In this document: one piece after another, positions 12,830 through 23,711 of the stretch
How the letters are laid out: every line of letters starts with the position of its first letter
Position numbering within the stretch: position 1 is the stretch's first letter
NCBI GenBank assembly: GCA_023313575.1
Contig: JAJTTP010000003.1
Span: 2,790,001-2,854,000, forward strand
Length of the DNA stretch: 64,000 bases
From: Eutypella sp. D-1
Lineage: Eukaryota > Ascomycota > Sordariomycetes > Xylariales > Diatrypaceae
Direction of reading: 5' to 3'
Made by a program: the position numbers and the translations under genes
Notes under the pieces: model-generated
What the model was told of the DNA's origin: nothing
The model's input: only the letters and a program-made list of their open reading frames with translations
Databases searched by the model: none

Positions 12830-13267
12830 TGTTATGACCTGGTCAGGTCATAAAAGGCCAAATGGGACCAATAACGAATCACGATCTTATTCGAAAAAAC
12901 AAGGCTTTTAGAAAAACCTAGCCACAATAGGTCAGCCACGTCCGAATCACGTGATAAGAAGGATAGCTAAGATAGCCAGCTATCCTAATGATCCAGGATA
13001 GCTGGGATAGCCAACTATCCTAAAGATCTAACATAACTACATATTCTAATGTCAGGAATAAAAAATATAAATAATATATAGTTACGTTTATTACCTTTTT
13101 CCTAAATAATCTTTAAGCTTATTAGCTTATAATATAACTTAATTACTTAAAGCACCTTTTTTTTTGTTATTATTAAACGTAACTACTTATTACTTAAAAC
13201 CCCTAACACTTTTGCTAACATAAACCCCTCGACTGGACTAATAATTAGGAATAAACCAGCCGTTACA
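12830..13267 (+). repeat. Solo LTR inserted in gypsy internal region
   Basis: 438 bp, starting TGTTATGACC and ending CCGTTACA, flanked by the perfect duplication TTAAA (12825-12829 and 13268-13272). The first ~190 bp keep a near-normal GC content while the rest is AT-rich. An inverted pair TGACCT/AGGTCA lies at the 5' end. A hairpin GGATAGCT...AGCTATCC lies at 12961-12985. This is the least RIP-damaged copy and therefore probably the youngest. Confidence 0.88.
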
Positions 13268-14149
13268 TTAAAGATTTTATAATTTTTTAAATATCCGTAT
13301 AAAGGATATTCGTAAATCTTTTATATTAATTATTTTTATAATTCTTATAATACTTATAACTCTTTTATTTATTTTTTTATAAATAATTTATTATTATATT
13401 ATTTGATTTATTTATATAAATCATTTTAAATATCCTTTTAACGTTTATCGGAATACCGCGTATTTAATTAATATATTATAATTATCTTCCGTTAAAAGCT
13501 TAAATAATAAAAAAATATGTAATATTTTTATAATCGGTATAAACTTTAATTTAATACATATTTTTTATAAAGTAATATTTAAATTTTTTAAATACGTTAA
13601 CGATAATAAAGAATTCTTTATTATAAATTAAATAATTAAATTCGGTTTTAATAAATTTATAAAAATAAAATACGATAAAATATAATTTTCCTTTTTTATT
13701 TTATTATTTAATTTATATTTTAAAAGTATAATTTAAAATATTAAGTTTTAATTTAATAAGTTTTTTAAAATCGTATATAATAAATATTAATTTATTAATA
13801 ATAACAGTTTTTAATTTTTTTAAAAATACGTTTATTTTATTAATTTATATAAACCGTTTATTTCTTTTTATTAATTCCATAAAAAGTATTATAATATATT
13901 TAAATCGTCGTATAAATTTCCGATAATAATTTATTAAACCGAAAAAAGCTTATACCTTTTTTATATTAATAAATACTTTTTAATTTTTAATAATTATAAT
14001 CTTTTTAAGGTTTATTTTAATATATTCGGAGGTAATAATATATCCGAGGAATTTTATTTTTTATATATAAAATATATTTTTTTCAGGTTTTATTAATAAG
14101 TTAACGTTTTATAATGTTTATAATATTTTATATATATATTTTTCGTGCT

Positions 14150-14510
14150 ATTTTTTTAAATTTAAATAAATAAAGATATCGTTAAAATAATAAATAACGA
14201 AAATATTAAAATATTTTCGTAAAACGTGGTTAATTATGCGTTAAAATAATGTTAATACGTTAATTAATTTAAAAGGTATAACTAAATATTTAAATAAGCC
14301 ATATTTTATTTTAAAAACTGTTTTTTATTCGTTTCCGGGTTTAATCTTAATATAATAATACTTATTTTTAAAAATTAAGGTAATAAATTATTTACTTCCG
14401 TATAAGCAGTTTTTTATTTTAATAATAAATAATAACAATATCCGGTTTTTTATAATAATTTTATTTAATTATCGGTAATCGATTATTTATTGTAATTTAC
14501 CGTTTTTTTT
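14150..14510 (-). pseudogene. Reverse transcriptase remnant of gypsy pol
   Basis: The minus-strand translation, with several stops, gives KKNGKL, IDYR.LN, IKNR, then YYYIKIKPGNE, KYGLFKYLVIPFRL and finally FVIYYFNDIFIYL. These are the consecutive core motifs of Ty3/gypsy reverse transcriptase; the catalytic YLDD reads YFND. Confidence 0.85.
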
Positions 14511-17058
14511 CGGCATAAATATAATCGGATATCCGGTTAATAATTTTAATTATTAAATATATCCTTTTATTAACTTATTTTTAAGGTATTTTTATAACTT
14601 TTTAAATTTAATTTTATTAAAGTTATAAATTTTATAAAATCGTAATGTTTTTTTTTTTATAAAGATAATTTTATAATTTTATTCGTTATATTATAATAAT
14701 CCTTTTTTAAATTTTTCGTAAAACATTTTATCGTATTAATAGTATTACGGTAATATATTACGTATTCGTAATAATATGGTTATTTCTTTTTTTAAAATAT
14801 TATTAAAAAAGCAAAATCGTTATCGGATAAATACGATAATTTATTTAATTTTTTTTTCTTAATTTGTTATATTCTTTTTAATAAAGTTTTTATCGTATTT
14901 TTATGCCTATATTTATTATCCGTTAAATATTAAAATTTTCTTTTTAAATTATTATCGGTTTTTAAAAAATAAGGAAATATTATTTAACCAGTTTTTTAAT
15001 TAATCGATAAATTATATTAATGTAATTATAATTGCTTAAAGATTATATCGTATTTTTTTAAAAACATAATATTAAAAATAACGTTTTATTTTTATTTTTC
15101 GATATATACGTTAAATTAATCGGTCTCCCGTAATATCTTTTTTTCGTTATATTAAAAAGTATAATTTTTAGCTTTTAATATATTATAAAAATATTATTTT
15201 TTTATAATAATTATAATTTATTATATAGTTTTAAGGTTATATAATTATTTTCGGCTCCGTTATTTATTATAACAGTATATTAATTATTTTTAACTTTTAT
15301 TTATATTATAATATATCCGTATTATTTTTAAGCTTTAAAAATAATTTATAAATATCGTATTACGTTTTTAAGCTTTATAATACCGTTTTATAACCTTAAT
15401 ATAAACGGCTTTATTTTTTTAAATCCTTACCGTAAATTTATATAATATTATATAAGTCGTTATAACGTTTTTTTTATTAAATTCTTTTTATATATCTAGT
15501 TATTCTTTTACCGTTAATTTTTTATAAAAATATTTAAAACTAATTTTATTAAAAGTTATCCTTTTTAATAAATTTTTATAAATATATAAATTAACGTTTA
15601 ATAATTTATTCTTTTAATATCGGATTTTATATTTTTATTATTCGATTTTATTCCGGATTTTTATAACTTTTAACGTTTAATATATATATTCGTTATAATA
15701 ATATATTTAATATCCTCCGGGGTAAAATATTATTTTTAATTATTTTTAATTATACGGTACGCGATTAATATAATGTAAAATCTTTTTATACCATTATCGG
15801 TCGGTTTTAATTTTTTTTATTATAAAAAAATCGAATCTTTTTTTAACTATTTATTTAATTCGGTTAATAATACCGATTTTTCGTTCCTTATATTAATAAT
15901 ATTTATATTTTCGGTAATTAACGGGATATTTTAAAAAATATAATATCCGAATTTAAATTTTTTAATTAATAAACTTATTTTAATTATAAAGTTATTATAA
16001 ATAAATTTTAAATCGTTATTTTTTAAAACGTTATTAAAATCGTTTAATATAAATGCCGTATATTTTTTATAACTTATAATTTTATTATTTTTTAAATTAA
16101 TTAATTAATCGTTTTATTTTTTTTTCTTTTACGAAATAAGTTTTTATAAAAACTTTTTTTTTATCGTTATTAAAGTATTTATTTTATTATTATTAATGTT
16201 ATTGTTTTATTACGGTTTAAACTAATTATTTAATTTTTTATAACCTTTATTAATAAATATTATTATTTAAATATATACAGCGGATTATTCCGAACGTTAT
16301 TTTACCGATAAAAAATTATTTTTTTTCGGGTATAAATTTTTAATTTTATTTTGTTTAAATCCTTTATATTTTTTTTAAAATATCTTATTTTATTATAATT
16401 ATAATATTTAATATATTATTTACTTTTTTATATTATATTAAACGATATAAATCCTAATGCCGTCCCGTAAAATATATCGGTAAGTTTTTGATTTTAATTT
16501 TTATTATTTTAATATCTTTTAAATCCTTTAAATATATAATATCCTTTTTTTTTATCGTTATTTAAATTATTTATTATTAATTTTACGTAATAATCTTATT
16601 TTTAATTAAATTTTTAAATCTTCGATAAAACATATTAATAAAAAATTTATTATCGATTTAATTTATTTTAATAGCAAATTATTTAAATTACGTAATATAT
16701 ATATAAATTATTCCTTTTTATTTAAAATTTAAAAGTTATTACGTAACGGCTCGGGCTTTATCCGGCTTTCTGTAATTAAGTTTTATATTTTTTAAAAAAG
16801 CGTTTAATTTTTATAATTCTTTTTTTTCCACTTTTACGAAAATATTTAAAATAAGTTTAAATTATTAAATTATTTTTCCGGTAAAATATAACGTAATATT
16901 AAAAATTTTATTAATTTTTATAATTATTATATAACGTTATTAATATAAATAAATTACGGCTATAATAAAAAAAAATCGCATAAAGGTAATGTTATTATAA
17001 AGTTTAAATTTTTTAAACTTAAATTTAACGGGTATAATTTTTTAAGTTACGGTTATAA

Positions 17059-17490
17059 TATTATAACCGGTTAGGCCATTGGGCTTAATGGGGCTAAACA
17101 CAATAAAAAAAGATCCCTGACTCCAGTTTTAAAAAAAAAGACAACCACACTAAAGTAAGCCACATACGCCACACGTCCAGGAAAAATCGGTTAAATCGGT
17201 AATAATCCTAACGATGTTAAATCGCTATACTTAAATGCGATCCTAACGATCTAACAGTAATTATACATTTTAATATCAGGAATAAAAGATATAAATAATA
17301 TATAACTACGTTTATTACCTTTTTTTAAATAATCTTTAAACTTATTAACTTATAATATAACTTAGTTACTTAAAGTATCTTTTTTTTTACTATCACCAGA
17401 CGTAATTACTTATTATTTAAAACCCCCAGCACTTCTGCTAATATAAACCCCTCGATTAAACTAATAGTTAAGGATAAACCAGCCGTCACA
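17059..17490 (+). repeat. Solo LTR near the gypsy 5' region
   Basis: 432 bp, start TATTATAACCGG, end CCGTCACA, flanked by TATAA (17054-17058 and 17491-17495). Its 5' third differs from the other copies, suggesting a sub-family variant. Confidence 0.85.
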
Positions 17491-17520
17491 TATAATTACC
17501 GTTTATTTAATTTATTCGAT

Positions 17521-17958
17521 TATTATAACCTGGTCAGGTCATGAAAGGCCAAATGGGGCCAATAACAAATTACGATCCTATTTAAAAGAATAAGGCTTTT
17601 AGAAAAACCTAGCCACAATAGGTCAGCCACGTCCAAGTCACGTAATAAAAAGGATAGCTAAAATAACCAGCTATCCTAATAATTTAGGATAATTGGGATA
17701 ACCAGTTATCTTAATAATTTAATAACAATTACATATTTTAATATTAGGAATAAAAGATATAAATAATATATAGTTACGTTTATTACCTTTTTTTTAAATA
17801 GTTTTTAAGTTTACCAGCTTATAATATAACTTAATTATTTAAAACATTTTTCTTTTTATTATTACTAAACGTAATTACTTATTGCTTAAAACCCTAGCAC
17901 TTTTGCTAATATAAACCCCTCGATTAGACTAATAGTTAAGAATAGACCAGCCGTCACA
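17521..17958 (+). repeat. Solo LTR near the gypsy 5' region
   Basis: 438 bp, start TATTATAACCTGGTCAGG, end CCGTCACA, flanked by TCGAT (17516-17520 and 17959-17963). Same family as the copy at 12830. Confidence 0.88.
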
Positions 17959-18069
17959 TCGATCCGTTTAAATAAAAAGTTAATAATTTATTAAAAGTTT
18001 TAACTTAAAAAAACATAATATTAAATATTATTTAAAATTAATAATATTATTAAATAAAAGCTTATAACG

Positions 18070-18877
18070 TATAACGGCCGGTTTATTCTTAATTATTAAT
18101 TTAATCGAAAAGTTTATATTAATAAAAATGTTAAAAGTTTTAAATAATAAATAATCACGTTTAATAATAATAATAAAAATGCTTTAAATAATTAAATTAT
18201 ATTATAAGCTAATAAATTTAAACATTATTTAAAAAAATAATAATAAACATAATTATATATATAACGGCTGGTTTATTCCTAATTATTAGTCCAGTTAAGG
18301 GGTTTATATTAGCAAAAATGTTAAAGGTTTTAAATAATAAATAATCACGTTTAATAATAATAAAAAAAAGGGTGCTTTAAATAATTAAGTTATATTATAA
18401 GTTAATAAATTTAAAAATTATTTAAAAAAAAGGTAATAAACGTAATTATATATTATTTATATCTTTTATTCCTAACATTAAAATATATAGTTATTATTAA
18501 ATCGTTTAAATAGCTGGCTATCCCAGCTATCCTGGCTATCCTTCTTATTACGTAACTCGAACGTGGCTGACCCACTGTGGCTAGGTCTTCTTAAAAGCTT
18601 TCGTTTTTTCGAATAAGGTCGTGATTTGTTATTGGCCCCATTTGGCCTTTTATAACCTGACCAGGTCATAATAATATATTATTTACATCCTTTATTCTTA
18701 ATACCGGAATATAATATTAAATATTAAATTATTAAGATAACTGGTTATCTTAGCTATCCTTTTTATCACGTAACCTAAGTATAGCTTATCTTATCGTAAT
18801 TATCCCTTTTAATACCATGGCCAGGGATTGTTTATACCAATCCTATTTAAGCTTAATGACCTAGCCAGGTTATAACA
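18070..18877 (-). repeat. 5' LTR of the gypsy element, interrupted by another LTR
   Basis: Starts TATAACGGCCGG and ends GGTTATAACA. It is split by a solo LTR at 18260-18673. Without the insert and one 5-bp duplication it is 389 bp, close to its 385-bp partner at 10631-11015. Confidence 0.85.
18260..18673 (-). repeat. Solo LTR inserted within the gypsy 5' LTR
   Basis: 414 bp in reverse orientation, start TATAACGGCTGG, end GGTCATAATA, flanked by ATATA (18255-18259 and 18674-18678). Its U3 part is still GC-normal and contains a fortuitous 63-codon open frame (18478-18669, minus) that is not a gene. Confidence 0.88.
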
Positions 18878-19435
18878 AAATAAGTTATTTTAATATTAAA
18901 TAACTTAAAATATATTTGTAATATTTTTTAAAATATTTAATTATGTAAATTTAACTTTTTAAGTTAATATATAAACCAAGACCCACTGTTAAATTAATTT
19001 ACGTAATATATTTAAATAATATAAAAGTAATAATTTATAATAATTATATAAAAAACGGTATAATATTAATATTAATACTTATAAATTATAATTATAATAT
19101 ATATTATATATTATTATAAACGTTAGCTTTTACTTTATAAAATATTATAAATATATTATAACGTATTTTATATTAAAATAAAGTTAAAATTATGTTTATT
19201 AATATATAATATATAATAAATACATATAAAGTTTTAAATATATATAATAAATAACGGTATATATATTATTTATATTAAATAATTTATTTTCTTATTATAT
19301 TATATTATAAGTATATAATATAAAAACTAAAGACTTTAAATTTTAAAACCGTATAATTTTACGATTTTATTTCGTAAAGTTATTAAATATTTAATATTTT
19401 TATAAGTGTGGGGCGGGAAGGGGGTGGTTGACTTA

Positions 19436-20440
19436 GGTCTTCGGAGATATGTCATAATTCCATGCTACTGGTTCCCTCTACTGGCATATGTATGAAGATG
19501 TTGGCGAGATTGTCCGGCCAATCAAAAAAAGGAAAAAAAAAAAACCCTAGGTGATATTTTACCCCGGGATATTTATTCGCAATTTTTGATGTACGATTCG
19601 TACGAAGTACGAAGTGCGAAGAATATGTACGAAATACGAATCTATTTCCCTATAATATTATGGGAACAATTCATCGGTCTACCCACATGATCTCGGCTGG
19701 TCCCACTAGGCGTCAAGGACACCCAATAGCAACAACATCTTCCTTGGTTGTGACCCTCTATTATGAGCACTAGACCTACAGTAGCCCTTGGCAACCAGCA
19801 CATCGCGAATACCGCGAACATAACGTCGTATTATACGAAATTTGCATAACTTGCCTGGGGCTTCAGCCCGGAGTCTTGGATCCCCATCACGCTTCGAGCA
19901 GCTAATTTGTTAAGTAGCCTGCAATCTTGCAAACTTAGACCATCTACTTAAAGTTCGAGAAGGGTAGCTTGGCCTAGATTCGATGCTTGCGTACGTTATG
20001 CCAAGGTTCGTCTGATGTTGGAACATGGGAGGCTTGCAACTTAGTTGGACGGCCGGTCTCTTTCGGTCTCGTTCTCCGTGCCCTACCCACCCTTATACCT
20101 ATCTAGGTAACAGCATAGGGGCGACGAGCAGAATTACATGCGACCTAAGTCCATCTTGGTGTGCACAATTATATAATTACCAGTCGCCTGGATCAAAAAC
20201 CACTGCATAACCACTGAAGTTCCGATCCGGATCCGGTAGAGCAACAGCTATGCTGTAATACGTTAATCCCGTGAAGGCACATGAAAGTCATATATAATAC
20301 AAGGGACGACTCCAGCTCTGGGACATACGATGCTCTTCCTTCAGTTTCACATGAAGCGCAATTCAGACCGCTGTTATCACCGCCTCAAGCTAAACTTCAG
20401 TTCGAAAGCATCAACGTAATAGCAGAGAACACCGAGATCA
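19436..20440. other. Intergenic between transposon nest and MFS gene; short tandem motif
   Basis: No gene is visible. A cluster of imperfect TACGAA/GTACGA repeats lies at 19591-19642. The last few hundred bases are presumably the promoter and leader of the MFS gene. Confidence 0.5.
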
Positions 20441-22149
20441 ATGTCGCACCAGACACCGCCAGACCATGGCCTCCCAACCGCTGACGACAACACATCCCTA
20501 GAGAAGGGATTGGGGGCGGATAATGACCATGCGACAAATAATACCAGTGGTAACGAAACCGACCCGAGTGTAGTCGATTGGGATGGCGCGGAAGACCCAG
20601 AAAACCCCATGAACTGGCCAGAGAGTAAGAAATGGATCGCTGTTGGTACGGTGTCTGTCATGTCACTAGTGACGTAAGTCCCTGACTCCCAGAGACTTTT
20701 CGTTCGTCCTTCCCCACTGACAAACATCATAGCCCGCTCGGCTCCTCTATGTTCGCGCCCGGCGTTCCTGCCATCATGAGAGAGTTCGGGGAGACCTCCA
20801 CGACGACGGCCACTTTCCTTGTTTCCATTTATATTCTTGGCTTCGCTTTTGGTCCGTTATTAGTAGCACCACTGAGCGAGATCTATGGGCGCCGTCCGCT
20901 ATACATCTACGGCAACATCCTCTTCGTCATCTGCACCGTCTGCACCGCCGTCAGCAACAGCATCGGCATGCTTCTGGCCTTCCGTCTACTTATGGGACTT
21001 AGCGGTGCGGTTCCGATCACCATCGGCTCCGGCAGCATAGCTGACGTCTTCCCCCCCGAAAAGCGCGGCAGAGCCATGTCCATGTGGTCAGTTGGGCCCC
21101 TCCTCGGTCCCTGCATCGGTCCTCTTGCCGGTGGGTACCTCATCCAGGCCGCTGGGTGGAGGTGGGTGTACTGGCTGGTCGTTATATTGGTATATACCCC
21201 CTTTAAGTTGATGCGCACCAAGTCATGGCTAACTCCGAAGTTAGGGAGGCCTCTGTATCCCCTTCTCCTTCTTCTTCCTGCGGGAATCTTTCGCGCCAGT
21301 TCTCCTGGAGAAGAAGACCCGCAGTCTGCGGGCGCAGACGGGCAATCAGGATCTATACAGCAAAATGTCCGGACGAGCAACACCCAAGGAACAGTTCGAG
21401 CATGCCATCGTGCGCCCGCTCAAGCTTCTAGTGTTGACCCCGATTGTTACGCTTAACAGCCTTTACGTCGCCGTCACTTATGGCATCCTGTATCTTCTTA
21501 TTACAACATTCTCGTTCGTCTACACGGACCAGTACGGATTTAGCGAGGGAAATAACGGTCTCACATTCCTCCCGGCCGGTTTAGGGATGCTGACAGGGGT
21601 TCTCGTCTTCGGTGCGCTTACCGACAAGATAGTGCAGGCGAACAAAGCAAAGGGGCTTCCCCACAGGCCTGAGCTCCGGTTGTTACCTGTTATCACGATT
21701 CCGAGCGGCGTGGCGCTCCCCATCGGTCTCTTTATCTATGGTTGGACCACCCATTATGGCGTGCATTGGATCGTTCCCATGATCGGCGTGTTCATCTTCA
21801 GCTCTGGGCTGATGGGTGTCATGGTAAGTCACTTACCTCCCAAGGAGAGAACTCTTCTTAGAAACAAAGAACCCTCTGAGACTAACACACATCGTCACAG
21901 TTCTGCGTCCAGAACTATCTGCTGGACACCTATCCGCTATATGCAGCGTCTACTAGCGCTGCGCTGGCGGTCTTGAGGTCGCTTCTCGGCGCTCTGATGC
22001 CACTGGGCGGCCTCGAGATGTACCATGCGCTCGGACTGGGGTGGGGTAACAGCCTGCTAGCCTTCATATCCCTTGGCCTCGTACCAATTCCCCTTTGCTT
22101 TTACATATTCGGCCCACGCATCCGGGGTAGGTTCAACCCTAAGTTATAG
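20441..22149 (+). CDS. DHA1-family MFS multidrug/polyamine-type transporter
   Basis: Four exons (20441-20673, 20733-21189, 21245-21823, 21901-22149) give 505 aa. A hydrophilic N-terminus carries the family hallmark WDGAEDPENPMNW before TM1. Twelve membrane segments follow. The loop 2-3 motif reads SEIYGRRPLYI (the A-type G.LSDR.GRR signature), and the TM4-5 region has IADVFPPEKRGRAMSMW and GPLAGGYLIQAAGWRWVYW, typical of the fungal drug:H+ antiporter-1 group. The cytoplasmic central loop contains LRESFAPVLLEKK and TPKEQFEHAIVRPLKLL, also family-typical. It predicts proton-driven export of drugs, toxins or polyamines at the plasma membrane. The frame and motifs are intact, so it has escaped the RIP acting 1 kb upstream. 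Confidence 0.93.
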
Positions 22150-23183
22150 CCCAGATCCAGACGTGAAGCTATGCGGTAGCGAGGCGGGAACCCGGGTGTT
22201 TGTACGACAACTGGACATGATATATATAAAATTTTTACACCAGTATATAGATGTTAATGCGGTAATTTAGAGCAGGTATCAACGTATACCTTAAAATTCA
22301 AATGTCTGATTTCCACTTTGGGAGTCTAGGTCACCTATTTTCGATGCTCGGAGTCTCTAACGTAGTGCAGGCTGAGGCATGTGATTGGCATGTGATAAAC
22401 AGGTGATTATCAGGACAATGCAGAGAAAGGTTGCATGCTTAAGTAATTTGAACATCGTTAAGGCCTTGCGCAAGGGAGACAAAAGATTCAAGAATCCAGG
22501 AAGGTTAGTAACTATGAGCAAAATGTAGCAAGCAAGCTACTCAACAGGACAGGATAAGGGGAAGTTGGAACCCTACCTACTTTGGTAGGTACATAACCTG
22601 CCTTAAAGACGTTAAATCTATTACATGGGCTACCTCGTTTATCGAATGTGGTTGCTTTTAAATATGCCTTCTTCCCATATATATACATGTATGTCTAAAG
22701 GTTTGAGGTCAGCGATAAAATTACTAGCAATTTGATTGGTTGACCAGTCCCGGACCGGCAGCTCGGGTCTCCCAAGCATTTTCGCTACATAATAACAAGT
22801 ACCGAGTGGCCGGTCGGCCGCCGGTGGCGCTAAAGGGAGTAAGTACCTAAGGATAATCTTTTTTTTTTTTTTTTTTTTTCGCATTGAAATATTTAAACAG
22901 GCGAAAGCTTCAACTAAATAACAACCTTACCCGTAAACACCTACCAAAAAGCCTACGCATACCACTAACTATTACAACGACGAAATCGAAAAGCGTGGTT
23001 ATAAGCGGCATTCCTAAATTCCTGAATTCACAACTATAGAATTGATGATCTACAATACGACCGTTTGAATTTGCCTTGCCGACTTCTTGCCGACGACACC
23101 TACGTCAATCAATTAATAATTGGAATTTCTTTTTTATAATTTTTTTTTTTTTTGGAATTATCTCCTCCTCCATCACACACACA
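22150..23183. other. Intergenic
   Basis: No gene seen. It holds a poly-T run (22859-22879), a TACCTACTTTGGTAGGTA inverted motif at about 22574-22591, and a T-rich leader (23126-23155) just before the BolA-like gene. Confidence 0.5.
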
Positions 23184-23711
23184 ATGCTGTGCACCCATTG
23201 CCGCCGCCTCGCTTTGGCAGCAGTAGCCCGACAGACTCGATTGGCTGCGGCGCCTCGTCAGCTTCGTCGGACTACGCGATTATCTTCCACAAATCAAGTA
23301 GGGGCATGGCTGAATTCAAATATCCGAAACATAGCCGCTCCGGCCTTTACAACTAGTTGGTACTCGACATCCTCACCAGAATCCCCAGCATCGTCATCAC
23401 CACCGATACCGCCCGCCGATCCGGACTCCTCGACGAGCCCTCCAGCAGAAGGAGCAGGACCCGAAAAACCTGACTATCTCGACCCCGCAGAGACCGAAAT
23501 CTGGGACAAGCTAGTCGCCGAGTTCTCCCCCACCGAACTCATGGTCCAGGATATATCTGGCGGCTGTGGCTCCATGTACGGCATTGAGATAGCTTCGGAA
23601 AAGTTTCGGGGCGTCAACATGCTGAAGCAGCAGAGGATGGTCAATGCTGTGCTTGGCGACCAGATGAAAGGCTGGCATGGCGTCCAATTACGGACCAAGG
23701 TACCTTCATAA
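23184..23711 (+). CDS. BOL3: BolA-like protein, mitochondrial (Bol3/Aim1 type)
   Basis: A single exon of 175 aa. The N-terminal ~75 residues are rich in Arg, Ala and Ser with few acids (MLCTHCRRLALAAVARQTRL...), a typical mitochondrial presequence. A Pro/Ser-rich linker follows. The C-terminal ~75 residues form the BolA domain: ELMVQDISGGCGSMYGIEI, SEKFRGVNMLKQQRMVNAVL and WHGVQLRTK, ending almost immediately after. The GGCGSMYGI core with Cys and the invariant downstream His identify the BOLA3/Bol3 class, which acts with the glutaredoxin Grx5 and Nfu1 in delivering [4Fe-4S] clusters to lipoate synthase and respiratory proteins. The ATG at 23184 is preferred to an in-frame ATG at 23076 because it starts a clean presequence. 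Confidence 0.9.
   Translation: MLCTHCRRLALAAVARQTRLAAAPRQLRRTTRLSSTNQVGAWLNSNIRNIAAPAFTTSWYSTSSPESPASSSPPIPPADPDSSTSPPAEGAGPEKPDYLDPAETEIWDKLVAEFSPTELMVQDISGGCGSMYGIEIASEKFRGVNMLKQQRMVNAVLGDQMKGWHGVQLRTKVPS

Larger units (their letters stand above)
10631..18877 (-). mobile_element. Ty3/gypsy LTR retrotransposon, RIP-degraded, with nested solo LTRs
   Basis: The element is bounded by a perfect 5-bp target duplication AAATA (10626-10630 and 18878-18882). It runs on the minus strand: 5' LTR on the right (18070-18877, interrupted), 3' LTR on the left (10631-11015). A polypurine tract lies just upstream of the 3' LTR (plus-strand 11020-11032, A/G-rich on the coding strand). On the minus strand the internal region shows reverse transcriptase remains near 14150-14510 (K.NG.L, DYR.LN, KYGLFKYLV, and Y.ND in place of YLDD). 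An integrase C-terminal GPY-type segment lies at 11845-12036. Stops are everywhere; C and G survive mostly in CpG, as expected after RIP. Subtracting the nested LTRs and their duplications leaves about 6.5 kb. Confidence 0.9.
10223..19433. mobile_element. Fot1/pogo-like (Tc1-mariner) DNA element, RIP-degraded, split by a nested retrotransposon
   Basis: The two ends form inverted repeats. The left end starts AGTCAACCACCCCCTCC and the right end, read in reverse complement, starts AGTCAACCACCCCCTTCC. Similarity continues for about 90 bp, including TTTAATAACTTTACGAA and TTATACGGTTTTAAAATT in both ends. A TA dinucleotide flanks each end (10221-10222 and 19434-19435), as expected for Tc1/mariner target duplications. 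The leading AGTCAA.CACCC is like the termini of the fungal Fot1 family. Removing the nested gypsy element and one copy of its target duplication leaves about 959 bp, shorter than a full-length Fot1 (about 1.9 kb), so it was probably non-autonomous or deleted before the retroelement landed. No transposase can be read. Confidence 0.75.

Noticed and set aside
18478..18669. 63-codon minus-strand ORF
   Set aside because: It lies wholly in a solo LTR and is not conserved as a frame in the other LTR copies.
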